DNA of 64,000 nucleotides from JBBPZA01 sp963797015 (GTDB taxonomy: Bacteria; Actinomycetota; Thermoleophilia; Solirubrobacterales; Solirubrobacteraceae): positions 372,001 through 436,000 of the forward strand of contig CAWCNV010000006.1 in assembly GCA_963797015.1 (NCBI GenBank), in the 5' to 3' direction. Position 1 is the first letter of the stretch. Each line of letters opens with the position of its first letter. Made by a program: the position numbers and the translations under genes. Below are positions 47,048 to 55,929 of this stretch, in pieces. The notes under the pieces were generated by a model. The model was given only the letters and a program-made list of their open reading frames with translations, was not told the origin of the DNA and made no database searches.

Positions 47048-47847
47048 GCGAGGTCGGCGCTCCGCCCGACACCGGATTGAGCCGCATCGAGGCGGCGTTC
47101 CGCGACTCCGGGAAGCGGGCCGCGCTGATGCCCTACCTGATGGGCGGCTTCCCGGACCTCGAGGCCTCGCGGCGGATCGGCGAGGCCTACGCAGACGGGG
47201 GGGCCGACCTGGTCGAGCTCGGCGTCCCGTTCTCGGACCCGCTCGCCGACGGTCCCGCGATCCACGCCGCCGCCACCGCGGCGCTGCGGGCCGGGGTTCG
47301 GGTCGAGGGCGTTCTGGGCGTCGCCGAGGCGCTGGCGGCGCGCGTGCCGGTGGTGGTCATGTGCTACGCGAACCAGGTGCTCGCACGGGGCGTCGAGAGC
47401 TTTGTGCGCTCGCTCGCCGACGCCGGCGCCAGCGGGCTGATCGTGCCCGACCTGCCGCTGGAGGAGGCTCCGCCGGCGCTCGCGGCGTGCGAGGCGAACG
47501 GGCTCGCGCTCGTGCCGCTGGTCGCCCCGACGACGCCCCCGGAGCGCATGGCGCGGATCGGCGCCGCCGCGCGCGGCTTCCTCTACGCGGTCTCTGTCGC
47601 CGGCACCACGGGCGAGCGCGAGCAGCTCGCGCTCGACGCGGTCATAGGACGCGCCAAAGCCGTCACGGACGTCCCCGTGGCGGTCGGCTTCGGCATCGGC
47701 GCCCCCGCCCAGGCCGCGGACGCGGCGCGCGCCGGCGCCGACGGAGTGATCGTCGGCAGCCGTCTGGTGCGCGCCGCAGCCGAGGCCGCCGACCCCGCTT
47801 CGGCGGTCCGTCCGCTCGTCGAGGGATTCGCGTCGGCCCTCCGCTAG
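47044..47847 (+). CDS. trpA: Tryptophan synthase alpha chain
   Basis: Cleaves indole-3-glycerol phosphate and channels indole to TrpB. 267 residues. LMPYLMGGFPDLEASRRI, LVELGVPFSDPLADGP (catalytic Glu), LIVPDLPLEEA and GFGIGAPAQA are conserved. GTG start overlapping the trpB stop. The TAG stop is also part of a TAGGGT box for the next small gene. Confidence 0.95.
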   Translation: MSEVGAPPDTGLSRIEAAFRDSGKRAALMPYLMGGFPDLEASRRIGEAYADGGADLVELGVPFSDPLADGPAIHAAATAALRAGVRVEGVLGVAEALAARVPVVVMCYANQVLARGVESFVRSLADAGASGLIVPDLPLEEAPPALAACEANGLALVPLVAPTTPPERMARIGAAARGFLYAVSVAGTTGEREQLALDAVIGRAKAVTDVPVAVGFGIGAPAQAADAARAGADGVIVGSRLVRAAAEAADPASAVRPLVEGFASALR

Positions 47848-47850
47848 GGT
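47845..47850 (+). promoter_or_regulatory. -10 box (TAGGGT) at the trpA stop, leaderless
   Basis: TAGGGT, whose first three bases are the trpA stop, ends 7 nt before the GTG at 47858. Confidence 0.5.
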
Positions 47851-47857
47851 TCCGGCC

Positions 47858-48016
47858 GTGCGCTTCGTCGTCGCCCTCACCACGGGCTTCGTGCTCTGGA
47901 TCGCGCTGTGGGCGATCACCGGCAAGGGCTTCGACTCGCTGCTCGTCTTCCTCCTGATACTCATCCTCGCGGGGACCTACGAGATCGCCGCGCGGTACCT
48001 GCCCAACCGGGAGTAG
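47858..48016 (+). CDS. Small two-helix membrane protein
   Basis: A 52-residue protein starting VRFVVALTTGFVLWIALWAI, then a short hydrophilic turn (TGKGFDS), a second hydrophobic segment (LLVFLLILILAGTYEIA) and a basic end (RYLPNRE). Hairpin membrane protein topology. It has its own leaderless-type promoter and lies between trpA and the phosphofructokinase gene, whose CTG start is 11 bases beyond its stop. No family recognised. Confidence 0.6.
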   Translation: MRFVVALTTGFVLWIALWAITGKGFDSLLVFLLILILAGTYEIAARYLPNRE

Positions 48017-48026
48017 GGGCCGGGCT

Positions 48027-49067
48027 CTGGCCCGCATCGGCATCCTCACCGGCGGGGGCGACTGTCCGGGGCTCAACGCCGTCATCCGCGCGGTGGTGCG
48101 CAAGGGCGTCAACGTGCACGGCCACACGATCCTCGGGTTCCGCTACGGGTGGTCGGGCGCGCTCGCCGGCGACCACTTCGAGCTCACGCCGGACAACACG
48201 GCCGGGATCCTGCCCCGCGGCGGGACGATCCTCGGCACCTCGCGCACCAACCCCTACGGCGAGGAAGGCGGGCCCGAGCGACTGCGGGCTTCGCTCGCCG
48301 AGGCGGGGATCGACGCGCTGGTCGCGGTCGGGGGCGAGGACACGCTCGGGGTGGCACGGCGGCTGAACGACGACGGCTTCCCGGTCGTGGGCGTGCCCAA
48401 GACGATCGATAACGACCTCGCCGGCACGGACTTCACCTTCGGCTTCCTCACCGCCGTGCAGATCGGCACCGACGCGATCGACCGCCTGCACACGACCGCC
48501 GAGTCGCACAACCGGGTGATGGTCGTCGAGGTGATGGGCCGCCACGCCGGCTGGATCGCCCTCTACGACGGGCTGGCCGGCGGCGCCGACGTGATCCTCG
48601 TGCCCGAGCGCCCGTTCGACGTCGCCGAGGTCTGCGAGCGCCTCGCGCGACGCCACCACCGCGGCCGGACGTTCTCGATCGTCGTGGTGGCGGAGGGTGC
48701 GGTCCCGGCGCCTCAGAGTGGCTTCGAGATCGATGGCGGAGAGGAGCAGCGCGACGCCTTCGGCCACGTCCGCCTGGGCGGCATCGGCGTGGCCCTAGAG
48801 GGCGAGATCGCGCGGCGCACGGGCTACGAGGCGCGCATGACGATCCTCGGCCACGTCCAGCGCGGCGGCACCCCGATCGCCTACGACCGCGTGCTGGCGA
48901 CGCGCTTCGGCGTGGCCGCGATCGACGCGGTGGCCGACGGCGCGTTCGGGAACATCGTGGCGCTCTCCGGCACCCGCATCGCGCGCGTCGCGCTCGCCGA
49001 GGCGCTGGCCGAGCCCAAGCTTCTCGACCCCGACCTGTATGAGACCGCGGAGGTCTTCTTCGGCTGA
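48027..49067 (+). CDS. PPi-type 6-phosphofructokinase, CTG start
   Basis: A 346-residue phosphofructokinase. The first canonical start in the frame (GTG 48093) falls after the essential glycine loop ILTGGGDCPGLNAVIR, so translation must begin earlier. A CTG at 48027 (M-A-R-I-G-I-L-T) gives exactly the usual family N-terminus, with AGGGG at 48015-48019 as a ribosome site. GGEDT at 102-106 and PKTIDND with Lys125 correspond to the Asp104/Lys124 pair (E. coli numbering) of pyrophosphate-dependent enzymes; ATP enzymes have Gly at both. So the phosphoryl donor is probably PPi and the reaction reversible. MGRHAGWIAL and LGHVQRGGTP are conserved. Confidence 0.9.
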   Translation: MARIGILTGGGDCPGLNAVIRAVVRKGVNVHGHTILGFRYGWSGALAGDHFELTPDNTAGILPRGGTILGTSRTNPYGEEGGPERLRASLAEAGIDALVAVGGEDTLGVARRLNDDGFPVVGVPKTIDNDLAGTDFTFGFLTAVQIGTDAIDRLHTTAESHNRVMVVEVMGRHAGWIALYDGLAGGADVILVPERPFDVAEVCERLARRHHRGRTFSIVVVAEGAVPAPQSGFEIDGGEEQRDAFGHVRLGGIGVALEGEIARRTGYEARMTILGHVQRGGTPIAYDRVLATRFGVAAIDAVADGAFGNIVALSGTRIARVALAEALAEPKLLDPDLYETAEVFFG

Positions 49068-49112
49068 GCCGAGCCGGGCCACGCGGCCCGACCGCGCCGT
49101 CAGGCGCGGCTC

Positions 49113-49118
49113 TAAGAT
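49113..49118 (+). promoter_or_regulatory. -10 box (TAAGAT), leaderless
   Basis: TAAGAT ends 7 nt before the ATG at 49126 of the binding-protein gene. Confidence 0.55.
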
Positions 49119-49125
49119 CCCCGCG

Positions 49126-50385
49126 ATGCCCGACCGGGGGGTGTTCTGCCGGCACGCGCCAGCGAGACTGCATGCGCTCCTCGCCGGCTGCCTGCTGGCC
49201 ATGGCCGCGCTCCTGGGGGCGTGCGGCGGCGGCAGCTCGGAGGGGGTCAAGATCTCCGGGAACACGCTGGTCGTCTACTCGAGCCTTCCGTTCGAGGGGC
49301 CGTCGCGGGCGCAGGCGATCGACGTGCTCGCCGCCGAGCGCCTCGCTCTGGACCAGGCGGGCAACAGGGTGGGCGACCGCAACGTAAAGCTCGTCTCGCT
49401 CGACGACGCCTCGGCCAACGACAACAAGTGGGACCCGGGTCAGATCGCGGCCAACGCGCACAAGGCGGCGCAGGATCCGAAGACGATCGCCTACCTCGGC
49501 GAGCTCGATCCGGGCGCGTCGGGCGTATCGATCCCGGTCCTCAACCAGGCGGACATCCTCGCCGTGAGCCCCGGCGACACCGATACCGGCCTCACCCGCT
49601 CCAACGGCGGTGGCAAGGACGATCCCGAGAAGTTCTACCCCACCGGCAAGCGCAACTTCGCCCGCGTCATCCAGTCCGATCGCGTCCAGGCGAAGGCGTT
49701 GGCGTCCTACATGAAGGTGCTCGGTGCGACCAAGGTCTACCTGCTGCACGACCAGCAGGACTACGGCACCGGACTGGCTGCGCAGGTGGCTGATGCGGCG
49801 AAGGACCAGGGCATCGCCGTGGTGGCCGACGAGCCGGTCCGGATAGGCGGCGGCGACTATCGCGACCTGGCCGGCAAGGTCAAGGGCTCGGGAGCCGACG
49901 CGGTGTTCTTCGGCGGGCCGGGCGAGGCGGGCGAGGCCCAGCTGTTCAAGGACCTTCACGCGGCGAACCCGGCGCTGGCCCTGTTCGGCTCGCGGATCAT
50001 GGCCCAGCCGGCGTTCGTGTCGAAGCTCGGTCCGGCGGCGAGCCGGACCTTCATCACGCAGCCGGTCCTCGATCCGAAGCTCTACCCGCCTTCGGCGCAG
50101 CAGTTCTTCAAGGACTTCGAGGCGAAGTACGGAAGGGCGCCCCAGCCGATGGCCATCTACGGCTACGAGGCGATGAGCGCGCTGCTCGCAGCGCTCAAGG
50201 ACGCCGGCGACAACAGCAACGACCGCCAAGCCGTGATCGACGCCTTCTTCGGCCTCAACAACCGCCAATCGGTGCTGGGCACGTACTCGATAGACGACAA
50301 CGGCGATACGACGCTGTCGGACTACGGCGGCTACAAGATCGTCGCGGGGCGCCTGCTGTTCGACAGGCAGCTCGGCAAGCCCTGA
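49126..50385 (+). CDS. Branched-chain amino-acid-type ABC substrate-binding lipoprotein
   Basis: A 419-residue periplasmic-binding-fold (type I, LivJ/LivK-like) lipoprotein. Signal peptide residues 1-33 end in the lipobox LLGAC with the lipidated Cys, followed by a GGGSSEG linker. The fold shows VYSSLPFEGPSRAQAIDVL, AYLGELDPGASGVSIPVLNQADI, KVYLLHDQQDYGTGLAAQV and AIYGYEAMSALLAAL. No permease or ATPase genes are adjacent, so it is an orphan binding protein or sensor. Ligand unknown. Leaderless-type promoter. Confidence 0.86.
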   Translation: MPDRGVFCRHAPARLHALLAGCLLAMAALLGACGGGSSEGVKISGNTLVVYSSLPFEGPSRAQAIDVLAAERLALDQAGNRVGDRNVKLVSLDDASANDNKWDPGQIAANAHKAAQDPKTIAYLGELDPGASGVSIPVLNQADILAVSPGDTDTGLTRSNGGGKDDPEKFYPTGKRNFARVIQSDRVQAKALASYMKVLGATKVYLLHDQQDYGTGLAAQVADAAKDQGIAVVADEPVRIGGGDYRDLAGKVKGSGADAVFFGGPGEAGEAQLFKDLHAANPALALFGSRIMAQPAFVSKLGPAASRTFITQPVLDPKLYPPSAQQFFKDFEAKYGRAPQPMAIYGYEAMSALLAALKDAGDNSNDRQAVIDAFFGLNNRQSVLGTYSIDDNGDTTLSDYGGYKIVAGRLLFDRQLGKP

Positions 50386-50395
50386 GCCGCGCCGC

Positions 50396-51301
50396 TCAGT
50401 CCGCCAGCGCGGCGCGCAGCGCCTCGTCGAGCTCTCGGTAGCGGTACTGGTAGCCCAGCGCGAGCGCCCGTACGGGCACCATCCGCACACCGGTCACCAC
50501 GACCTGCGACATCTCGCCGTAGAGCAGGCGCAGCGCCAGCGACGGGACGGGCAGCACCGCCGGGCGGTGCAGCGCGCTGCCCAGCGCGCTCGAGAAGTCG
50601 CGGTTGGTGACCGGCTCGGGCGCGCTCACGTTGATCGGGCCGCTCCAGCGCTCACCGCCGAGGGCAGCGAGGTACATGCCGGCCACGTCGGCGGCATGGA
50701 TCCAGGGCATGAAGTGGCGGCCCCCGGCCACCGGCCCGCCGACCCCGAGCTTGAACGGCACGAGCATCTTCTCGAGCGCGCCTCCGGAGCGGTCCAGGAC
50801 GAGCCCCGTGCGCATCCGGGCGACGCGCATGTCGAGCGCCTCGGCCTCGACGGCCTCGGACTCCCAGCGCCGGCAGACCTCGGCGAGGAAGTCGTCGCCG
50901 CCGGGCTCTGACTCGTCGACCCGCTCGTCGCCCCGCGCGCCGTAGTAGCCCGAGGCGGACGCGCACACCAACACCGACGGGCGCGGGCTGGCCGCGCGCA
51001 GCCCGGCCACGAGGTCGCCCGTTCCGAGCACGCGGCTGGAGCGGATGCGCCGCTTGGCGTCGTCGCTCCAGCGCTGGGCGACGCTCTCGCCCGCGAGGTG
51101 GATCACGCCATCGCGGCCCGCGAGCGCCTCGGCGGGGGCGGGGCCGCTCTCCGGTTCCCAGCGCGCGGCACGCACCCCGAGTGCGTCGGACGCCCGCTGC
51201 GGGTTGCGCGACAGCACGGTGACGTCGTCGCCGCGCTCACGCAGGGCGGTGACGATTCGCCTGCCCAGCAGTCCGGTCGCGCCGGTGAGGGTGACTTTCA
51301 T
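50396..51301 (-). CDS. TIGR01777-family (SDR39U1-like) epimerase
   Basis: A 301-residue atypical extended SDR. NAD(P) motif VTLTGATGLLGRRIVTALRERGDDV from residue 3, VIHLAGESVAQRWSDDAKRRI, SASGYYGARGDE and the C-terminal DUF1731 region (PVPSLALRLLYGEMSQVVVTGVRM). ATG at 51301. It lies 19 nt after the malic enzyme gene on the same strand and is probably co-transcribed. The biochemical role of this family is not established. Confidence 0.88.
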   Translation of the reverse strand: MKVTLTGATGLLGRRIVTALRERGDDVTVLSRNPQRASDALGVRAARWEPESGPAPAEALAGRDGVIHLAGESVAQRWSDDAKRRIRSSRVLGTGDLVAGLRAASPRPSVLVCASASGYYGARGDERVDESEPGGDDFLAEVCRRWESEAVEAEALDMRVARMRTGLVLDRSGGALEKMLVPFKLGVGGPVAGGRHFMPWIHAADVAGMYLAALGGERWSGPINVSAPEPVTNRDFSSALGSALHRPAVLPVPSLALRLLYGEMSQVVVTGVRMVPVRALALGYQYRYRELDEALRAALAD

Positions 51302-51320
51302 CTGCCGGGTGTACGGCGCG

Positions 51321-52790
51321 TCAGTCGGCGTGGATCGCGAACTCGTCGGTGGAGGCGAAGCCGATCTCGTCGCCGGCCTGGGCCAGGCCCGCCTCGCGCG
51401 CGGCGCGCGCCACCGCCGCGGCGACCTTGGGGGCGACGTCGCGGTTGAAGACCGACGGGATGACGTAGTCCTCGCGCAGCTCCTCCTCGGCGACAACGCC
51501 GGCGATCGCGTGCGCGGCGGCCATCTCCATCTCCTCGGTGATGCGGCGAGCGCGGACGTCGAGCGCGCCGCGGAACACGCCGGGGAATGCGAGCACGTTG
51601 TTGATCTGGTTGGGGTAGTCCGAGCGCCCGGTGGCGATGATGCGGCAGTAGGGGGCCGCGTCCTCGGGCGCCACCTCGGGGTTCGGGTTGGCCATCGCGA
51701 AGACCATCGCGTCCGGAGCCATCCTGGTCAGCGCCTCCGCCGGAAGCACGCGCGCGCCCGAGAGGCCCACGAGCAGGTCCATGCCCTCGAGCACGTCGGC
51801 GGGCCCCCCGCTGCGGCGCTCGGGGTTGGTGCTCTCGGCGTACCAGCGCTTGATCGGGGGCGCGCTGCCGTCCAGGTAGTCGTCGCGGCCGGCGTGCAGT
51901 GCGCCGCGCGAGTCCACCCCGACGATGCCCCTCACACCCGCGGCCAGGAGGATCTTGGTCACCGCCACGCCGGCGGCGCCGAGGCCGACGATCAGGACGT
52001 TGAGGTCATCCATCCGCTTGCCGACGACCTTCAGCGAGTTCAGCAGGGCGGCCAGCACGACGATCGCGGTGCCGTGCTGGTCGTCGTGGAAGACCGGGAT
52101 CTCGAGCTCTGAGCGCAGGCGCTGCTCGATCTCGAAGCAGCGCGGGGCCGAGATGTCCTCGAGGTTCACGCCGCCGAAGCCCGGGGCGATGGCCTTGACC
52201 GCGGCGACGATCGCGTCGGGGTCCTTGGTGTCCAGGCAGAGCGGGAACGCGTCGACGCCGGCGAACTCCTTGAACAGCATCGCCTTGCCCTCCATGACCG
52301 GCATCGCGGCGGCGGGCCCGATGTCGCCCAGGCCCAGGACCGCCGTGCCGTCGGACACGACGGCGACCGTGTTGCGCTTGATCGTGTACTGGAAGGCCCG
52401 GCTCGCGTCCTCGACGATCGCACGGCACACGCGCGCGACGCCCGGGGTGTAGGCCATCGAGAGGTCGTCGCGCGTCTTGAGCGGGTGCTTGTTGCGCTGC
52501 TCGATCTTGCCGCCGACGTGCATCAGCAGCGTGCGGTCGGTGGTGTCGACGACGTGCGCGCCCTCGACGCGCTCGATCGAGCTGAGGATCTCGTCCCAGT
52601 CGCGCTGGTCGCCGGCGGCCACGGCGATGTCGCGCAGCATCGCCCCGTTCTCCACGCCGACGAGGTCGATCGATCCGATCGTCCCGCCGGCGCCGCCGAT
52701 CGCGGTGGCCACCCGCCCGAGCATCCCCGGCTGGTCCGCGATCTCGACGCGAATCGTGAGGCTGAACTGTGCCGACGGCGTGACGGGCAT
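51321..52790 (-). CDS. Malic enzyme with N-terminal ACT domain
   Basis: Oxidative decarboxylation of malate to pyruvate. 489 residues: an ACT-type regulatory domain (about 7-80, TIRVEIADQPGMLGRVATAIG), then the malic enzyme N-terminal domain (MAYTPGVARVC, KRNTVAVVSDGTAVLGLGDIGP, VFHDDQHGTA) and the NAD-binding domain (VLIVGLGAAGVAVTKILLA). The ACT domain suggests allosteric control by an amino acid or similar ligand. ATG 52790; a TATGAT box 12 nt upstream overlaps the divergent polA -10. Confidence 0.93.
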   Translation of the reverse strand: MPVTPSAQFSLTIRVEIADQPGMLGRVATAIGGAGGTIGSIDLVGVENGAMLRDIAVAAGDQRDWDEILSSIERVEGAHVVDTTDRTLLMHVGGKIEQRNKHPLKTRDDLSMAYTPGVARVCRAIVEDASRAFQYTIKRNTVAVVSDGTAVLGLGDIGPAAAMPVMEGKAMLFKEFAGVDAFPLCLDTKDPDAIVAAVKAIAPGFGGVNLEDISAPRCFEIEQRLRSELEIPVFHDDQHGTAIVVLAALLNSLKVVGKRMDDLNVLIVGLGAAGVAVTKILLAAGVRGIVGVDSRGALHAGRDDYLDGSAPPIKRWYAESTNPERRSGGPADVLEGMDLLVGLSGARVLPAEALTRMAPDAMVFAMANPNPEVAPEDAAPYCRIIATGRSDYPNQINNVLAFPGVFRGALDVRARRITEEMEMAAAHAIAGVVAEEELREDYVIPSVFNRDVAPKVAAAVARAAREAGLAQAGDEIGFASTDEFAIHAD

Positions 52791-52802
52791 GATCTGACGC
52801 CG

Positions 52803-52812
52803 ATCATAGAGT
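52803..52812. promoter_or_regulatory. Overlapping divergent -10 boxes for malic enzyme and polA
   Basis: Minus-strand TATGAT (52808-52803) serves the malic enzyme gene and plus-strand TAGAGT (52807-52812) ends 7 nt before the polA ATG. The two boxes share two base pairs within a 29-bp intergenic space. Confidence 0.5.
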
Positions 52813-52819
52813 TCAGGCC

Positions 52820-55408
52820 ATGGCTGCCGACCCCTCCGAGCTCTTCCTGATCGACGGCAACAGCCTCGTCTACCGGGCGTTCTTCGCGCTGCCCGAGAGC
52901 ATCGCCACCTCGGAGGGGTTTCCCACCAACGCGATCTTCGGCTTCGCGTCGATGCTGGTGAAGATCCTCACCGAGCACGGCCAGCGCCCGACGCTCGTGG
53001 TCTGGGACGCCGGCAGCTCGGGGCGCAAGGAGGTCTACGACGGCTACAAGGCCCAGCGCACGTCGCGGCCCGACCTGCTCGGCCAGCAGTGGCCGCACCT
53101 CGAGCCGCTCGTCGACGCGTTCGGCTATCGCAACGTGAGGGTCGACGGCTTCGAGGCGGACGACGTGATCGCCTCGATCGCGGAGCGCGCGCGCGAGAGC
53201 GGCGTTCCGGTGACAGTGGTCACCGGCGATCGCGACGCCTTCCAGCTCATCGATCCGGACAGTCGCGTGAAGGTCATGGCCACCTCGCGCGGGATCACCG
53301 AGACCAAGCTCTATGACTACGAGGCGGTGCGGGAGCGGTACGGGATCCCGCCCGAGCTGATCCCCGACTTCTACGGGCTCAAGGGCGACACCTCGGACAA
53401 CATCCCGGGCGTCCCCGGGATCGGCGACAAGACCGCGTCGGAGCTGCTGCAGCGCTTCGGCTCGCTCGAGCGCGTGCTGGAGAGCATCGATGAGGTCTCG
53501 GGCGCCAAGCGCAAGGAGAACCTCCGCGCCCACGCCGGCGAGGCGCGCGTCTCCAAGCTGCTGGCCACGGTCAAGCGCGACATCGAGCTCGAGGTCGACC
53601 CGGTCGCCGAGGCCGCGCGCGAGCCCGACCGCTCGCAGTTGCGCGAGGTGTTCCGCCGCTTCGAGCTGCGCGACCCGCTGCGCCGGCTCGAGGAGGCGCT
53701 CGAGGACTCCGAGGAGGCGGCGCCCGCGCCCGCGGCCGCGACGATGGTGAGCGCTCGCAGTCGCGAGGGCGCGCTCGCCGACGTGCGCTCGCTGCCTTCC
53801 GGCGCCGCGCCGGCGATCGCCGTGCTGCCGCCCGAGACCCCCGAGGGGGAGCTGTTCGAGCGCGAGGGCGCGTGGCGCTTCGGCGTGGCCACGGGCGACG
53901 AGGTGCTGGTCGGCGACGCCGAGAGCCCGGAGGCGCTGGTGCTCGCCCTCGGCGAGCGGCCGGTGACCGCCCACGACGCCAAGTCGCTCGGGGCGGTCCC
54001 GCCCGTGCTCGAGCACGACACGCTGCTGGGCGCCTACCTGCTCGACCCCGCGCGGCGCGGCTTCCCGTTCCGCGAGCTGGTCGAGGAGCGCGGCCTGGGC
54101 TCGGACCTCGAGGACGAGGCCGGCGGCGCCGCGGTCCTGGTGCAGGCGCTCGCCGACCTCCAGCGCACCCAGATCGAGGAGCGCGGGCTGGAGGGCCTGC
54201 TGCGCGAGATCGAGCTGCCGCTCGTGCACGTGCTGCGCGAAATGGAGGTCGAGGGGGTGGGCCTGAACGTCCAGCGGGTCGCGGGCATCACGACGCGCGT
54301 GCGCGACGAGGTCGCCGCGCTGGAGCGACGGATCTGGGAGCTCGCAGGGACCGAGTTCACGATCGGCTCGCCGCAGCAGCTCGGGGAGGTGCTGTTCGTG
54401 AAGCTGGGCCTCTCGCGCAAGCGGCGCGGCAAGACCGGCTACTCGACCGACGCGCGCGTGCTGCAGGCGATCCGCTCAGAGCACGAGATCGTGCCGCTGA
54501 TCGAGCGCTGGCGCGAGCTCAACACGCTGGCCAAGACCTACCTGGACGTGCTGCCGGAGCTGGTCGATGCGCGCGGCCGCCTGCACACGACCTTCCTCCA
54601 GGCGGTGGCCACGACGGGACGGCTCTCCTCGACCAACCCCAACGTCCAGAACGTGCCGGTGCGCACGCCGTTGGGGCGCGAGATCCGCGGCTGCTTCGAG
54701 GCCGCGGAGGGCCGTCTGCTGCTGAGTGCCGACTACTCGCAGGTCGAGCTGCGGGTGCTGGCCCACATCGCGGACGAGCCGGTCCTGAAGGAGATCTTCA
54801 TCCGCGACGAGGACGTGCACACGGCGACGGCGTCGCAGGTCTTCCAGGTCGAGGCGCACGAGATCGATCCGGGCATGCGCTCGAAGTCGAAGATGATCAA
54901 CTACGGGATCGTCTACGGCCTCTCGGACTTCGGCCTCGCCGACCGCCTCAACATCCCCCGCGAAGAGGCCAAGGCGTTCATCGACGCATACCTCGAGCGC
55001 TTCCCGCGCGTCGCGGCCTTCATCGCGGGCACGATCGAAAGCGCGCGCGAGCAGGGCTATGTGACCACGCTGTTCGGGCGCCGGCGCCAGATCCCGGAGC
55101 TCAAGGCGCGCAACTGGCAGGTCCGCTCGCTCGGCGAGCGGCTGGCCGTGAACACCGTGATCCAGGGCACGGCGGCCGACGTGCTCAAGCTCGGGATGGT
55201 CCGCTGCCACCGCGCCCTGCACGAGCGCCGGCTCGCGACGCGGCTGATCCTCACGATCCACGACGAGCTGCTCTTCGAGGGACCCCCGGAGGAGATGGAC
55301 GCCGTGCGCGAGCTCGTGGTCCGCGAGATGGTGGCCCCGTGGGCGGCGCGCGAGCCCGCGCTGGCCGTGGACGTGGGCGTGGGCGCCAACTGGCTGGAGG
55401 CCAAGTAA
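52820..55408 (+). CDS. polA: DNA polymerase I
   Basis: Repair and Okazaki-fragment polymerase. 862 residues: 5'-3' exonuclease domain (1-300; LFLIDGNSLVYRAFFALP, GFEADDVIAS, VTGDRDAFQLI, GDTSDNIPGVPGIGDKTA), a 3'-5' exonuclease-like domain (about 310-480) and the polymerase domain (GRLSSTNPNVQNVP, SADYSQVELRVLAHI, RSKSKMINYGIVYGLS, LTIHDELLFE). The 3'-5' domain lacks the D-x-E and later catalytic aspartates, so proofreading is probably lost, as in many Gram-positive homologues. Leaderless-type start. Confidence 0.97.
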   Translation: MAADPSELFLIDGNSLVYRAFFALPESIATSEGFPTNAIFGFASMLVKILTEHGQRPTLVVWDAGSSGRKEVYDGYKAQRTSRPDLLGQQWPHLEPLVDAFGYRNVRVDGFEADDVIASIAERARESGVPVTVVTGDRDAFQLIDPDSRVKVMATSRGITETKLYDYEAVRERYGIPPELIPDFYGLKGDTSDNIPGVPGIGDKTASELLQRFGSLERVLESIDEVSGAKRKENLRAHAGEARVSKLLATVKRDIELEVDPVAEAAREPDRSQLREVFRRFELRDPLRRLEEALEDSEEAAPAPAAATMVSARSREGALADVRSLPSGAAPAIAVLPPETPEGELFEREGAWRFGVATGDEVLVGDAESPEALVLALGERPVTAHDAKSLGAVPPVLEHDTLLGAYLLDPARRGFPFRELVEERGLGSDLEDEAGGAAVLVQALADLQRTQIEERGLEGLLREIELPLVHVLREMEVEGVGLNVQRVAGITTRVRDEVAALERRIWELAGTEFTIGSPQQLGEVLFVKLGLSRKRRGKTGYSTDARVLQAIRSEHEIVPLIERWRELNTLAKTYLDVLPELVDARGRLHTTFLQAVATTGRLSSTNPNVQNVPVRTPLGREIRGCFEAAEGRLLLSADYSQVELRVLAHIADEPVLKEIFIRDEDVHTATASQVFQVEAHEIDPGMRSKSKMINYGIVYGLSDFGLADRLNIPREEAKAFIDAYLERFPRVAAFIAGTIESAREQGYVTTLFGRRRQIPELKARNWQVRSLGERLAVNTVIQGTAADVLKLGMVRCHRALHERRLATRLILTIHDELLFEGPPEEMDAVRELVVREMVAPWAAREPALAVDVGVGANWLEAK

Positions 55409-55852
55409 GTGGACCGCGGCCTCGCGGTGGTGCTCACCGCGGCCGTCGGCGGCCTGATCGCGCTCCAGGCGCCGATCAACTCCGGCCTGGGCAAGCGGAT
55501 CGGGACCTTCCAGGCCGCCGCGGTGTCCTTCGCGGTCGGGACCGCGCTGCTGATCGCGATCGTGTTCGCGGCATCGGGCGGGCTCGGCCGGCTCGGCGAG
55601 GCCCGCACGCTGCCCTGGTACTACCTCACGGGCGGGATCCTGGGAGCGGCGTACGTCACCACCGTGCTGGTGACGGTGCGGTCGCTGGGGGCCGGCGGCG
55701 TCGTGGCGGCGACGATCGCCGGGCAGCTGACGATGGCCGTCGTCGTCGACCAGCTCGGCATCCTCGGGGTCGCGCGCCAGCCGATCACCGCGCTGCGGTT
55801 GGTGGGCATCGTGCTGCTCGGGCTCGGCACCTACCTGGTGATCCGCGACTGA
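55409..55852 (+). CDS. YdcZ/DUF606-family DMT-type permease
   Basis: A 147-residue membrane protein with about five hydrophobic segments, beginning VLTAAVGGLIALQAPINSGLGKRIG and ending RLVGIVLLGLGTYLVIRD. Family of small drug/metabolite-like transporters often occurring as tandem pairs; here single. The GTG start abuts the polA stop (TAAGTG). Confidence 0.85.
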   Translation: MDRGLAVVLTAAVGGLIALQAPINSGLGKRIGTFQAAAVSFAVGTALLIAIVFAASGGLGRLGEARTLPWYYLTGGILGAAYVTTVLVTVRSLGAGGVVAATIAGQLTMAVVVDQLGILGVARQPITALRLVGIVLLGLGTYLVIRD

Positions 55853-55884
55853 ATCCACCCTTTTCCGCCGTCACCGCAGCTTGG

Positions 55885-55921
55885 TAGGATCGTGACGAAA
55901 GGCGCAATGCGCGTCGGGAGG
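55885..55921 (+). promoter_or_regulatory. -10 box and ribosome site ahead of a small membrane gene
   Basis: TAGGAT (55885-55890) and, further on, GGGAGG (55916-55921), which lies 8 nt upstream of an in-frame ATA at 55930. The first canonical start (GTG 55960) is 38 nt from the ribosome site, too far to use it. Confidence 0.45.
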
Positions 55922-55929
55922 ACGAGCTC

